Below, piece after piece: positions 26,063 to 32,906 of a DNA stretch of 32,906 bases (positions within the stretch are counted from its first letter, which is position 1; the number at the start of each line of letters is the position of its first letter). The DNA comes from JAAKFL01 sp964629645 (lineage in GTDB: Bacteria > Chlamydiota > Chlamydiia > Chlamydiales > SLFE01), in the NCBI GenBank assembly GCA_964629645.1, contig CAZVSU010000022.1:1-32906 (forward strand), written 5' to 3'. Both the position numbers and the translations under genes were made by a program. The notes below the pieces were generated by a model. That model saw only the letters and a list, made by a program, of their open reading frames with translations. It was not told the DNA's origin and ran no database searches.

Positions 26063-26923
26063 CTAAAAAGTCCAACCGAAACTGCCGACCAAAGTGACGT
26101 TTTGGCGCTTTTGGATGCCATTCAAATCCTCAAGCAAAGGAAACCCGGCTCCTACTTGCAAGATAGCTCTTTCCGATGAAAGCCAAAGGGAAGGGGTCAG
26201 AACCAGTGCCTGCCCTCCGGAGTTGGGGTCGAAAACCCCTTCACTCGTGTTTTTTTGGGAATAGGTGCCGTCAAATTCAAATAGGAGGGCAGAAATCCAG
26301 CCCTTCCAGTCTGAAAGCAAACGGGCAAAACCAAACTGATAAAGAAGCTGTCCCCCCGTTCTGTCGGCGTTCAATGAAGGATAGACAACCCCGCCCAAGT
26401 TCGAAAAGAAAAACCACTCGACCGTCGTCCGATTGCAGGTCAGCCCGAGAAAATACCCCGGACTCCCCGCTCCTGTCGAAGGTTGCTTTTCTGCCGAACC
26501 TGTCGGAAATGACACATTGGCGACAACTGTTGCTTGGTCGATATGGCGGGCCGTGCTTTTGTTATAAAAGGCGTACTCTGCTTGTATATTAATGTCTTCA
26601 AATCCCGAGGCGCGTGAGTCGCCTTGCCGATAAATGGCAAAAGGAATAACAGCCAAGACAGCGACGTTGTCTGTGATTCCATAAACAAAATATGGCTCAA
26701 GGTCGACGAGGGAAAGGCACCGCCCTAAACCGTTGTCGGCGTATAAGTAAACTTGGGACTGTCCCTCATCGACTAAGAAATCGCCGAAACTCACCAATGT
26801 GCCGATTTGCTGGGAAGAAGGGAGTGAAAAATTACCGACGGGAGGAGGGGCTTCATCTCCGTGAATCGCCCCTAAAACCCAAAACAGAAAAAGCCAAATG
26901 ATCCCATGCTTTAACACCTGCAT
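26063..26923 (-). CDS. Outer-membrane beta-barrel protein, unknown function
   Basis: A 286-residue exported protein. From the chosen Met the N-terminus (MQVLKHGIIWLFLFWVLGAIHG) is a signal peptide; the longer open frame would put 29 charged residues ahead of it and overlap the divergent gene. The mature part alternates strands and turns: VYLYADNGLGRCLSLVDLEPYFVYGITDNVAVLAVIPFAIY, FEDINIQAEYAFYN, VVANVSFPTGSAEK and so on. It ends NVTLVGSFGWTF with terminal Phe. The pattern resembles the phenol-degradation MetA-like / transporter-type OMP families but I cannot assign it. AGGAG lies 13 nt before the ATG, a wide spacing, so the start is less certain. The only candidate terminator before the convergent PfpI gene is weak. 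Confidence 0.7.
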   Translation of the reverse strand: MQVLKHGIIWLFLFWVLGAIHGDEAPPPVGNFSLPSSQQIGTLVSFGDFLVDEGQSQVYLYADNGLGRCLSLVDLEPYFVYGITDNVAVLAVIPFAIYRQGDSRASGFEDINIQAEYAFYNKSTARHIDQATVVANVSFPTGSAEKQPSTGAGSPGYFLGLTCNRTTVEWFFFSNLGGVVYPSLNADRTGGQLLYQFGFARLLSDWKGWISALLFEFDGTYSQKNTSEGVFDPNSGGQALVLTPSLWLSSERAILQVGAGFPLLEDLNGIQKRQNVTLVGSFGWTF

Positions 26924-27034
26924 TCCGAAATCAAACTCCTCGTCAGCGTTTCCCACATCATATTCACCCTTATCTATTTGCACAATATTCTTTATTTTTG
27001 CTATGAGCAAACTATTGAAGAAAGAGGGCGCAAG

Positions 27035-28330
27035 GTGGCATTTCTATCGAATATTTTTGATTGGTTCAAAAGAAGTCTTTGGCTCATCCCCCTTTCTATG
27101 ACCCTCTCAGGCCTCTTACTAAGCATCGCCATGTTTCAATTGGACTGGCTTGTCTGGGACTCTCAAGTCCCCTTCTTAAGCACATCCTGGGGCGTCGACT
27201 CTGACGGGGTCCGGTCTCTTTTCATCAGCATCAGCGCCGCGATCATCACCGCAATGACGACCATTCTTTCGATAACGCTTCTGATTTTCACGGTTCTTTC
27301 CGGACAGTTTGGCGCTCATGTATTAAGAGTCTTTAAAATCCGCACGTTCAGCAAGTTTGTGATCGGCTGGTTTTCAGGAACCTACATCTATATTGTCTAT
27401 TGCATCTACCGCATTGCAACGTCAGATCAAAACGGCTATGCCCCTCAGATTGCCTTGACAGTCGGCATCGTCTTGACACTATCGACAATTTTTCTTTTGA
27501 TCTTATACATCCATTTTTTAGTCAGGCAAATCCAGGCGGGTACGGTCATTTCAGCGGTGTCGAAAGAGCTCAATGCGATGATAAAGAGCTACGAGCCATT
27601 TGAAAAAGAGAAAGAGATCTCACAAGATGGTTTTAAGGGACCTTTTGATTCTCTTTCACTCAACCAATCAGGATATCTCCAGTCGGTCGATAAAAATAAA
27701 CTCCAAAGACTTGCAAAAGACAATAATATCGGCATCGAAATCCTTTATAGGATCGGACGATTCATTTTCAGCGGCGTCGAGTGCATCCGCATTTACAGCG
27801 TCGGCGACGTCTCCGAAGAGGTGCAAGAAGACATTCGGTCGTGTTTGATTGTCGGAGAAAAACGGATTCCCGTCGAGGATTTGGAATGCAACTTAGAGCT
27901 GCTCATTGAAATGATCTTGCGCGCCTTATCTCCCGGAATCAACGATCTTGTTTTGGCCAACCACTGCATTGACTTCCTCTGCGAATCAATCGCCTTGCTG
28001 ATCAAAAAAGAGACGCCGACATCTTTCCATACAAGCGATAGCGGCGCTCTTCTTTTAGTCACAAAGGAATTCACAGTCGAAGGGTATCTAAGCGCCGCTC
28101 TCAACCCGATCAGACAGTACGCAACGCCTCACTGCACAACGGCAATCCGTCTGTTGGACAACCTCATCGCGATTGCAAAGATCGCCCCCAATGAGAAGAG
28201 GTTTTCTCTCATCGAACACCATTTTGAAACGACCTGGAATTCGGCGAAACAGCAGCAGACAAACGAAATGGATCTTCAGAGCCTCAACGAAAGAAAAGAC
28301 CTGTTTGCTCATTGTAAAACAAGAAGCTGA
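27035..28330 (+). CDS. DUF2254 membrane protein
   Basis: A 431-residue protein with an N-terminal membrane region: hydrophobic segments at about 15-35, 60-90 (AIITAMTTILSITLLIFTVLS), 110-125 and 140-165. A soluble C-terminal domain follows. The QFGAHVLRVFKIRTFSKFVIGWFSGTYIYIVYCIYRI block and the ALSPGINDLVLANHCIDFL motif are the family hallmarks of DUF2254, whose role is unknown. The GTG at 27035 has a GAGGG site 6 nt upstream; a TTG 19 codons earlier also opens the frame but lacks one. Its 3' end overlaps the convergent ZIP gene by 22 nt. Confidence 0.85.
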   Translation: MAFLSNIFDWFKRSLWLIPLSMTLSGLLLSIAMFQLDWLVWDSQVPFLSTSWGVDSDGVRSLFISISAAIITAMTTILSITLLIFTVLSGQFGAHVLRVFKIRTFSKFVIGWFSGTYIYIVYCIYRIATSDQNGYAPQIALTVGIVLTLSTIFLLILYIHFLVRQIQAGTVISAVSKELNAMIKSYEPFEKEKEISQDGFKGPFDSLSLNQSGYLQSVDKNKLQRLAKDNNIGIEILYRIGRFIFSGVECIRIYSVGDVSEEVQEDIRSCLIVGEKRIPVEDLECNLELLIEMILRALSPGINDLVLANHCIDFLCESIALLIKKETPTSFHTSDSGALLLVTKEFTVEGYLSAALNPIRQYATPHCTTAIRLLDNLIAIAKIAPNEKRFSLIEHHFETTWNSAKQQQTNEMDLQSLNERKDLFAHCKTRS

Positions 28331-29049
28331 AACGCCATCATCGCTAAAAAGGCAAGGGTGGTGGTCAGCCCGACAGCACTGTCGGACTCTGTTCCGAAGG
28401 CCTCGGCAATGAGCTCGGCAAAGACCATCCATATCATCGCCCCGGCAGCCAGTCCCAGTCCGACCGGGAGAAAAGGTCTGAAAACTTGGACAAAAAGATA
28501 GGCCGGCACTGCCATCAAAGGCTGTGGAAGACTCGAGAAAATGCTCCACCATGCCGCTTTGGGGACTGAAACGCCGCGCGGTATCAAAATCAAGCTGATC
28601 GCCAACCCTTCCGGGACGTTGTGGAGCGCAATCGCCGTGGCGATAAAGATGCCGAGAGTATCGGAATCGCCGAATGAAACGCCCACCCCAATCCCTTCTG
28701 CAAAAGAGTGGGCGGTCATGATCCCAAGAATTAAGATGGCCTTGACCGCATTGCCCTGAACAAGGCCGGCAAATTGCCTCTCTTCATTTTGCCCGAGACA
28801 CCTCTTGCTCATCATAATGGCAAAAAGCCCAAGGCCCGCGCCGATCACCATCCTGAGCGGACTGTGAACGACAGCTTCGGCGATCAGCCCGTAACTGGCG
28901 GCGAGCATCAGCCCGCAGGCAAGCGCGTTCGATAGGCGCTGAACCTTTTGATCAACCTTACGGACAAACAGAAAGGGAAGGGCCCCGAGACCCGTCATAA
29001 GGGCCGTAATCAAAGCGGCAATAAAAACTGTCCAAATGTTGATCTCCAT
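28309..29049 (-). CDS. ZIP-family divalent metal transporter
   Basis: A 246-residue inner-membrane protein with about seven to eight hydrophobic segments. The metal-binding helices IV and V carry HSFAEGIGVGVSF and ALHNVPEGLAISL, the histidine/glutamate signature of ZIP transporters that import Zn2+, Fe2+ or Mn2+. The family usually has eight helices and 250-310 residues, so this is a compact member. The frame could begin at an upstream TTG nine codons earlier; I prefer the ATG (EINIWTVF), although no strong ribosome-binding site supports it. It converges on the DUF2254 gene, sharing 22 nt of 3' sequence. Metal specificity is not readable. Confidence 0.92.
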   Translation of the reverse strand: MEINIWTVFIAALITALMTGLGALPFLFVRKVDQKVQRLSNALACGLMLAASYGLIAEAVVHSPLRMVIGAGLGLFAIMMSKRCLGQNEERQFAGLVQGNAVKAILILGIMTAHSFAEGIGVGVSFGDSDTLGIFIATAIALHNVPEGLAISLILIPRGVSVPKAAWWSIFSSLPQPLMAVPAYLFVQVFRPFLPVGLGLAAGAMIWMVFAELIAEAFGTESDSAVGLTTTLAFLAMMAFQLLVLQ

Positions 29050-29139
29050 ACAAGCCGTGTATAGACAGGAGTCCAAGATTTCGTCAAACTCTTCTTCGTC
29101 TTACCCGAAAAGAGGAAAGATTTTTGTATCGCCACAAAA

Positions 29140-29214
29140 TTGATGCGAAAATCATCGTCTTTTTATCAAATCTCGCCGAAAGACCCCTTTATTCATGTAG
29201 GGGATGAAAGGCGA
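29140..29214 (+). repeat. Dispersed hairpin repeat, copy 1
   Basis: Core 40-nt structure at 29174-29213: CGCC/GGCG outer stem, internal loop GAAAGA/ATGAAA, inner stem CCCCTTTA/TGTAGGGG. It matches copy 2 (32672-32746) over the hairpin and into the left flank (GCGAAAAT...TTTTATCA). Both copies are in the same orientation. Confidence 0.8.
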
Positions 29215-29235
29215 TTAAATTTTTTTGCATTTTAC

Positions 29236-29280
29236 CTTAAACACATTAGTGTTAAGCTGAATATGTTGCCTAAAGGCAAC
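29236..29280 (+). other. Two consecutive small stem-loops
   Basis: CTTAAACAC-ATTA-GTGTTAAG (29236-29256, one bulged A) and GTTGCC-TAAA-GGCAAC (29265-29280). The first is also a near-perfect operator-like dyad. Function unknown. Confidence 0.5.
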
Positions 29281-29328
29281 CGTGCAAGGTAGGACATCCC
29301 TCACGTAAACGCTTGTGGAGGGCATTCC

Positions 29329-29454
29329 AGTACTTAGTTAAAAAAGTTTTTGATCAAATTCGGCATTATAAGCGCCGCGATGAGCCGATTAAGATCGGCT
29401 CATCCCGGCGGCTTAGAATTCGAATTTGTAGAAAAACTTTTTATAAGGTGTACT
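29329..29454. repeat. ~126-nt imperfect palindrome upstream of bioY
   Basis: Two 61-nt arms centred at 29391/29392. The apical 10 bp are perfect (ATGAGCCGAT/ATCGGCTCAT, loop TAAG), followed outward by GCCG/CGGC, TAAGC/GCTTA, CAAATTCG/CGAATTTG, AAAAAGTTTTT/AAAAACTTTTT and AGTAC/GTACT. About three quarters of positions pair. No U-tract, so not a simple terminator; it fits a MITE-like insertion or a long structured leader. Confidence 0.8.
29419..29447 (+). promoter_or_regulatory. Candidate bioY promoter within the palindrome's right arm
   Basis: TATAAG (29442-29447) with a weak TTCGAA 17 bp upstream. It would start transcription near 29454, about 97 nt before bioY. No BirA, BioR or BioQ site is recognised. 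Confidence 0.28.
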
Positions 29455-29550
29455 AGCAGAGTGCCTAATGAACCAAGAATCCCCTTGCTTTAGCAAGAGA
29501 GAGCGTCAAATAGTGACTCGTACAACTTCACCATCAGGAGGAATTTTTGT

Positions 29551-30099
29551 ATGATGAAAAGCACTTTCATTCAACTAGATAGCGCGTACCCAAGAATCTC
29601 GCACCTCGCCCAAGTCTTTCTCGGAAGCGTGTTCATGGCGCTGCTCGCCCAATTGGCCATCCCGTTAAAGCCGATCCCCATGTCGATGCAGACGCTTGGA
29701 GTCTTTCTGCTGCCGCTCTGTCTCGGCAAAAACCGCGCCGCCCTCGCTCTTATGCTCTATCTCGCGGAAGCGACACTCGGTCTCCCTGTGCTCGCGGGTT
29801 ATAAAATGAACCCTTTTTGGCTGATGGGACCTACCGCAGGCTATCTGATCAGCTTTCCCATTGCCGCTTACGTCGTCGGACTCATCGTCGAAAAGGCCCC
29901 TTCCGCTTCCGTTTTCTGGATGGCGCTTGCTATTTTGGCCGGCCAAGTCGTGATCTATACCTTCGGCCTTTCGTTTTTAGCCTGTGCCATAGGATTCCAT
30001 CAGGCGATTGCTGTCGGGTTGGTCCCTTTCATTCCCGTCAATTTTTATAAGCTGGGAATCGCGCTCGCGACATCTCGATTCATTCAAAAGGGCCTATGA
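29551..30099 (+). CDS. bioY: BioY biotin transporter (S component)
   Basis: A 182-residue membrane protein with six hydrophobic segments, the biotin-specific substrate-binding component of ECF-type importers; some BioY proteins work alone. Recognisable family segments are LAIPLKPIPMSMQTLGVFLLPLCLG, LYLAEATLGLPVLAG, GPTAGYLISFPIAAYVVG and FIPVNFYKLGIALA. AGGAGG lies 8-10 nt before the first ATG; a second ATG follows at once. The stop overlaps the BPL_N gene by 4 nt (ATGA), so the two are translationally coupled, pointing to biotin uptake as their shared theme. No biotin biosynthesis genes are visible in the window. Confidence 0.94.
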   Translation: MMKSTFIQLDSAYPRISHLAQVFLGSVFMALLAQLAIPLKPIPMSMQTLGVFLLPLCLGKNRAALALMLYLAEATLGLPVLAGYKMNPFWLMGPTAGYLISFPIAAYVVGLIVEKAPSASVFWMALAILAGQVVIYTFGLSFLACAIGFHQAIAVGLVPFIPVNFYKLGIALATSRFIQKGL

Positions 30100-30875
30100 A
30101 TCCTTCTCATGGCATCAGTCACGTCTACCTCTATGCCGGCAAAGGCGCCTTTGGCACTTCTGTCAAAACCATGGAATCTTTCCTTGGGCGTTTTTACCCC
30201 TGGACCGTGACCCAGGTGACAGAAGATGAGTTCACACCAAGTGAGTGGAATCCTGAATGCTCGCTTTGCCTCTTTGTCGGGGGACACGCCAGTGAGCTCG
30301 AGTCAGCCTTGCAGGACCGGTTCGGCGCGTTCAAAACTTTCATCAACGCAGGGGGAAGAGCTCTGTTCACATGCGGCTCTTCTTATGCCGTGGCAAAAGA
30401 GCGCATTTTCTCCGGAGTCAAAAAGCAAAGCTCGATTCCTCTTTTTTCAGGAACCGCAGTCGGCCCCCTCTATCCCGAAAAAAAGGCCACTTGGATCAAC
30501 CGGGCGATCCCTATTATTTGGAAAAAAACCGCATCCTGCGGGCACGCCGCCTTGCTTGGGGGAGGCCATTACGAGATTGAGGAATCGGAATCTGTGACTG
30601 TCTTGGCCTGCTATCAAAAGTGTGGACGGGTTGCCGCCTTCACCCACTCCATCGGAAAAGGTGTTGTGGGACAGACTATGGTCCACTTTGAAGAGGACGT
30701 CCAGATTGACAAGGAGTTCATCGAGACAATCGACGACACGTCAAAAGAAAAATTCCTCATCAGAAACGCCCGCCTGTTACAAGAACAAGATCAACTCTCA
30801 CCCTCATTTTCTGTCCACTGCTTCGACAGCTTGATTGAAGCCCTTGACAACTTAAGGAACGCCACCTTCGGGTAA
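30096..30875 (+). CDS. BPL_N-domain protein (stand-alone N-terminal domain of biotin protein ligase type)
   Basis: A 259-residue soluble protein resembling the glutamine-amidotransferase-like N-terminal domain found in eukaryotic biotin protein ligases (BPL_N). It opens HVYLYAGKGAFGTSVKTM, has CLFVGGHASELESAL, a nucleophile-elbow-like GRALFTCGSSYAVAKERIF with Cys in the GATase position, and GHAALLGGGHYEI followed by VLACYQKCGRVAAFTHSIGKGVVGQTMVHFE. The catalytic biotin ligase domain (GRGRxG motif) is absent, so it cannot biotinylate by itself. Its start overlaps the bioY stop in ATGA. Inference: it helps biotin handling or regulates a BirA encoded elsewhere. Such stand-alone proteins next to bioY are known in Chlamydiae as I recall it, but their function is not established. 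Confidence 0.82.
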   Translation: MNPSHGISHVYLYAGKGAFGTSVKTMESFLGRFYPWTVTQVTEDEFTPSEWNPECSLCLFVGGHASELESALQDRFGAFKTFINAGGRALFTCGSSYAVAKERIFSGVKKQSSIPLFSGTAVGPLYPEKKATWINRAIPIIWKKTASCGHAALLGGGHYEIEESESVTVLACYQKCGRVAAFTHSIGKGVVGQTMVHFEEDVQIDKEFIETIDDTSKEKFLIRNARLLQEQDQLSPSFSVHCFDSLIEALDNLRNATFG

Positions 30876-31064
30876 GCGTCGCAAACAAGGGTTTTTAAGA
30901 TTCTCCCCGGTTTCAAGCCGCTTCCTTATTGATTCAAAAAGGTCAAGGGGTCCCGGGAACAAACCCTATGCGCCTTCAGCTTCCCTTTTTTTCCTCGACA
31001 AATAACGAATGATCTCGTAAACTATTGGTCCTTACGTACATATTTAACAAATAAGGTTTAAAAG

Positions 31065-32633
31065 ATGAACACAGTAAATGCCGACAACTCGGAATGGCTT
31101 TCCAATTGCCTCAAGGGCTCGGCTGAAGCCTTCCCATATCGCATTAAAAAACGGGGAAAGGCTCATATTCTCAATAAAATTTACCTTCCAAGTGATCAAA
31201 ATACGATCAATCCGTCCGATTTAAAACAACCTGCGCCCCGCTTTGTCGTCACAATCCCTGACGGACGGCGCCCATCGCCTAACCCAAACACGAGCAAGAT
31301 CTCTCATATTTTAACCCGTCTGAAAAATGAATCATTTAGCACAAGAGCCTCCTCCTCAAGCCGAAAGTTCAAATCGCGCGTCGCCGTTGTGATTGCAACC
31401 AATCAGGTGAAGTCACTCGACTCGGAATACAACAAGGCTTTCATCTCCACGATCCGCAAGACTCATGATTTTGCCGGAACGGCGTCTCGACTGTTCGGTT
31501 TTATGTGGACTCCTGAGTATGTCCAAACCAGTTCCGCGAAAAATCCCTATCCGCCCCAAAAATGCTTTCGCATTTTAAAGGACCGCTCGAGGGAACAGGC
31601 GGAAAAGGTCCGGTCTTTAGTCGAAGAAAAAGAGGGACGCCTTCATCCCCACATCCGCTCTCAAATCCCCTACCGTCAAATTAGAGAAATACTTCTAACA
31701 ATCAGCTACACGCGATCGTTTGTCACCTTTTTTGAAAGATCTGCCCCAAAAGCCCCGATTTACTTCACCACAATGGACAACGATTTCATCAGCTTAAGAA
31801 TCGGAAACGGGGAGGGCATTTTTGAGAAAGCGTCCAACCTGATAGCCGAGAAGGAGAACCTTGTCTCGGTGATCGGAGCCGGGTATCAACCCACAGAGAA
31901 TGAAAAGCCCATCATTCGGCTCGCAGTTAAAATCGATATGGCGGTGAGGGTGGCGATGACGCGGGTCATCCCCTACAGCGCCTATTGTCCTGAGCCTTTT
32001 TTGTGTGTCCTCGCAAGACGTCCTGGCGCCCCCAATCACATTCGAAAACTCACATTTAGAAGCTACAAAAAAGATCCTCTCGAAAGCAGGCGGATCATTG
32101 AGAATGGGAGAGATGCCGGCATTCTAGACGACCATATGGCTTTTATTCGGGACGGGATTGTGACAAGCTCCCCCGCCAGATGGAAGACTAAGAAAAATGA
32201 CAGTTATCCTGTCTTGGACGCGAGAACTATCAAGGAAGAAGAGGTCCTAAAAGCCTTGCGAAATGTGTCGCAAGGTCATTATATTGAAAGAAAGTGGGCC
32301 ATGCAAGTTTATTGCGCTCTCAAGTTCAAAACAGCAAGATATACTGACGCAACGGCCCCTATGATGCATATTTTTCGCCTCTTTGATCCCATATCGAGAA
32401 TATACAATACGAATGGCGACTCTCCTGAAATTATCTTTGACTACGTGATGGAGAATTACAGCAATGATCTCAAAGATCTCGATAAAGACCAATTGAATGT
32501 TCTGATGACAGCCAGGAAATGTTTGGAAGATCTGCACATGGATGACGAAATGATTGACCTCGTTGTTGAGGCGGCCAGGGAATCCGGCTTCGCCATCTAC
32601 GAAGAGTTGACTTACGCCACCGAAGATTCGTGA
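31065..32633 (+). CDS. Large hypothetical protein, unrecognised
   Basis: A 522-residue soluble, basic protein with no signal peptide or membrane segment and no family I recognise. Visible points: an N-terminal basic/Ser-rich region (about 60-110), a hydrophobic strand VAVVIATNQVKSLDS, then YFTTMDNDFISLR at about 230-242, which has a DxD-like acidic motif following a strand and is followed by ENLVSVIGAGYQP. That order is reminiscent of GT-A glycosyltransferases, but the resemblance is weak. The last 80 residues are helical and acidic. TAAGG lies 8 nt before the ATG. The preceding 189 nt contain no other gene or clear promoter. It may be a lineage-specific effector or enzyme. Confidence 0.7.
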   Translation: MNTVNADNSEWLSNCLKGSAEAFPYRIKKRGKAHILNKIYLPSDQNTINPSDLKQPAPRFVVTIPDGRRPSPNPNTSKISHILTRLKNESFSTRASSSSRKFKSRVAVVIATNQVKSLDSEYNKAFISTIRKTHDFAGTASRLFGFMWTPEYVQTSSAKNPYPPQKCFRILKDRSREQAEKVRSLVEEKEGRLHPHIRSQIPYRQIREILLTISYTRSFVTFFERSAPKAPIYFTTMDNDFISLRIGNGEGIFEKASNLIAEKENLVSVIGAGYQPTENEKPIIRLAVKIDMAVRVAMTRVIPYSAYCPEPFLCVLARRPGAPNHIRKLTFRSYKKDPLESRRIIENGRDAGILDDHMAFIRDGIVTSSPARWKTKKNDSYPVLDARTIKEEEVLKALRNVSQGHYIERKWAMQVYCALKFKTARYTDATAPMMHIFRLFDPISRIYNTNGDSPEIIFDYVMENYSNDLKDLDKDQLNVLMTARKCLEDLHMDDEMIDLVVEAARESGFAIYEELTYATEDS

Positions 32634-32671
32634 TACACATTTTCAAAGCAATGACCTAATATTAGATTATG

Positions 32672-32746
32672 AAATCAACGCAAAAATTTTCATTTTATCA
32701 TCCTTCGCCGAAAGACCCCTTCATTCATGAAGGGGATGTAAGGCGA
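32672..32746 (+). repeat. Dispersed hairpin repeat, copy 2
   Basis: Core at 32704-32747: outer stem TTCGCC/GGCGAA, internal loop GAAAGA/ATGTAA, and a perfect 8-bp inner stem CCCCTTCA/TGAAGGGG with loop TTCA. It lies at the 3' side of the tnpA gene, where an IS200/IS605 right-end palindrome would be expected. Confidence 0.8.
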
Positions 32747-32787
32747 AAAAGAGCCTTTGTTGTTTTTAAACAACATTGGCTCTTTTA
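32746..32787. terminator. Bidirectional terminator hairpin overlapping the tnpA stop
   Basis: AAAAGAGCC / GGCTCTTTT arms with an inner TTGTT/AACAA stem; A-tract on one side and T-tract on the other give a U-run in both directions. Confidence 0.75.
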
Positions 32788-32906
32788 GCTTTCCGGTTTT
32801 GTTTGGTTCTCAATGTATTTTTTGATCGTCTCTAAAGGAGCTCCACCGCACGTGCCGGCAAAATAGCTTGGCGACCAGAGGGCGCTTTTTTTGCATAGCC
32901 TGTGAA
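32785..32906 (-). CDS. tnpA: IS200/IS605-family transposase TnpA, C-terminal 39 residues (5' end outside window)
   Basis: The minus-strand frame running in from the right edge ends ALWSPSYFAGTCGG, then APLETIKKYIENQ, then TKPES. This is the conserved C-terminus of Y1-type HUH transposases: the Tyr of YIENQ is the single catalytic nucleophile and the Gln four residues later completes the metal site (Tyr127/Gln131 in IS608 TnpA). The catalytic end is intact; the rest of the gene, including the HUH motif, lies outside. The subterminal hairpin repeat follows its 3' side. Confidence 0.9.
   Translation of the reverse strand, partial: HRLCKKSALWSPSYFAGTCGGAPLETIKKYIENQTKPES

Larger units (their letters stand above)
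29077..29550. other. 474-bp structured non-coding region upstream of bioY
   Basis: No protein-coding frame. Reading left to right it holds: the first copy of the hairpin repeat (29140-29214); an operator-like hairpin CTTAAACAC/GTGTTAAG (29236-29256); a GTTGCC-TAAA-GGCAAC hairpin (29265-29280); a CCCTC/GAGGG stem within about 29291-29327; the ~126-nt palindrome (29329-29454); and the bioY ribosome-binding site AGGAGG near 29537-29542. The density of structures suggests a mobile-element remnant, a regulatory RNA, or both. Confidence 0.6.

Noticed and set aside
26924..27010. 29-codon extension of the outer-membrane barrel
   Set aside because: It would bury the signal peptide behind charged residues.
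29281..29327. Possible end of a degraded tnpB or its guide RNA on the minus strand
   Set aside because: A short open stretch exists but no TnpB motif can be recognised; the region is described only as structured.
29550..32650. Composite transposon bounded by the two hairpin repeats
   Set aside because: The repeats are only 75 nt, no transposase accompanies the left copy, and IS200/IS605 elements do not normally form composite transposons or target duplications.
1..32906. CRISPR arrays, tRNA or rRNA genes
   Set aside because: No regularly spaced repeats and no cloverleaf or rRNA-like sequence was found on reading either strand.

Overview
The window looks like a chromosomal segment of a Chlamydia-related bacterium (order Parachlamydiales or similar). 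The evidence is an IspG of the long, three-domain type with its Fe-S cysteines, two tandem cysteine-rich MOMP-like outer-membrane proteins with signal peptides and terminal Phe, a fused acyltransferase/acyl-ACP synthetase of the Aas type, BioY coupled to a BPL_N-domain protein, and many genes of unknown function. Base composition is visibly near balanced, which among described relatives would fit Criblamydiaceae/Estrella-like organisms better than the AT-rich genera. That placement is inference only.

Region 1 (1-6300, all minus strand) is one tightly packed operon read from right to left: a protein with a degenerate kinase domain, an HSDL2-like short-chain dehydrogenase, a type II phosphatidylinositol 4-kinase-like kinase, a TauD/SyrP-type Fe(II)/2-oxoglutarate oxygenase, a YcaD-like MFS transporter, and the start of an unrecognised protein. 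Two junctions are 4-nt GTGA stop/start overlaps and the others are 1-27 nt gaps. The leader (6301-6486) holds two hairpins and an inverted repeat. This is the best candidate here for an undescribed system.

Region 2 (6487-14239): ispG (minus) diverges from a 1157-residue membrane-anchored coiled-coil protein carrying an internal 98-residue duplication. That gene converges, across a strong hairpin, on an aas-like gene whose acyltransferase half has lost the catalytic His.

Region 3 (14240-22209): two MOMP-like genes, then a three-gene carbohydrate operon (GH63 glycosidase, glucose-dehydrogenase-like SDR, GMC oxidoreductase) ending in a clear rho-independent terminator. The likely theme is release of a sugar from a glycoside followed by its oxidation.

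Region 4 (22210-29076): an SLC12-like cation-chloride cotransporter that may start leaderless at a GTG, a signal-peptide-bearing fucosyltransferase-like protein, a PfpI/DJ-1 family protein, an outer-membrane barrel (minus), a DUF2254 membrane protein and a ZIP metal transporter (minus). The last two overlap at their 3' ends.

Region 5 (29077-32906): a 474-bp non-coding stretch packed with hairpins, including a ~126-nt imperfect palindrome, precedes the translationally coupled bioY/BPL_N pair. Then come a large unrecognised protein, a second copy of the hairpin repeat seen upstream of bioY, a terminator, and the 3' end of an IS200/IS605 TnpA transposase running off the window. I found no tRNA, rRNA or CRISPR array.
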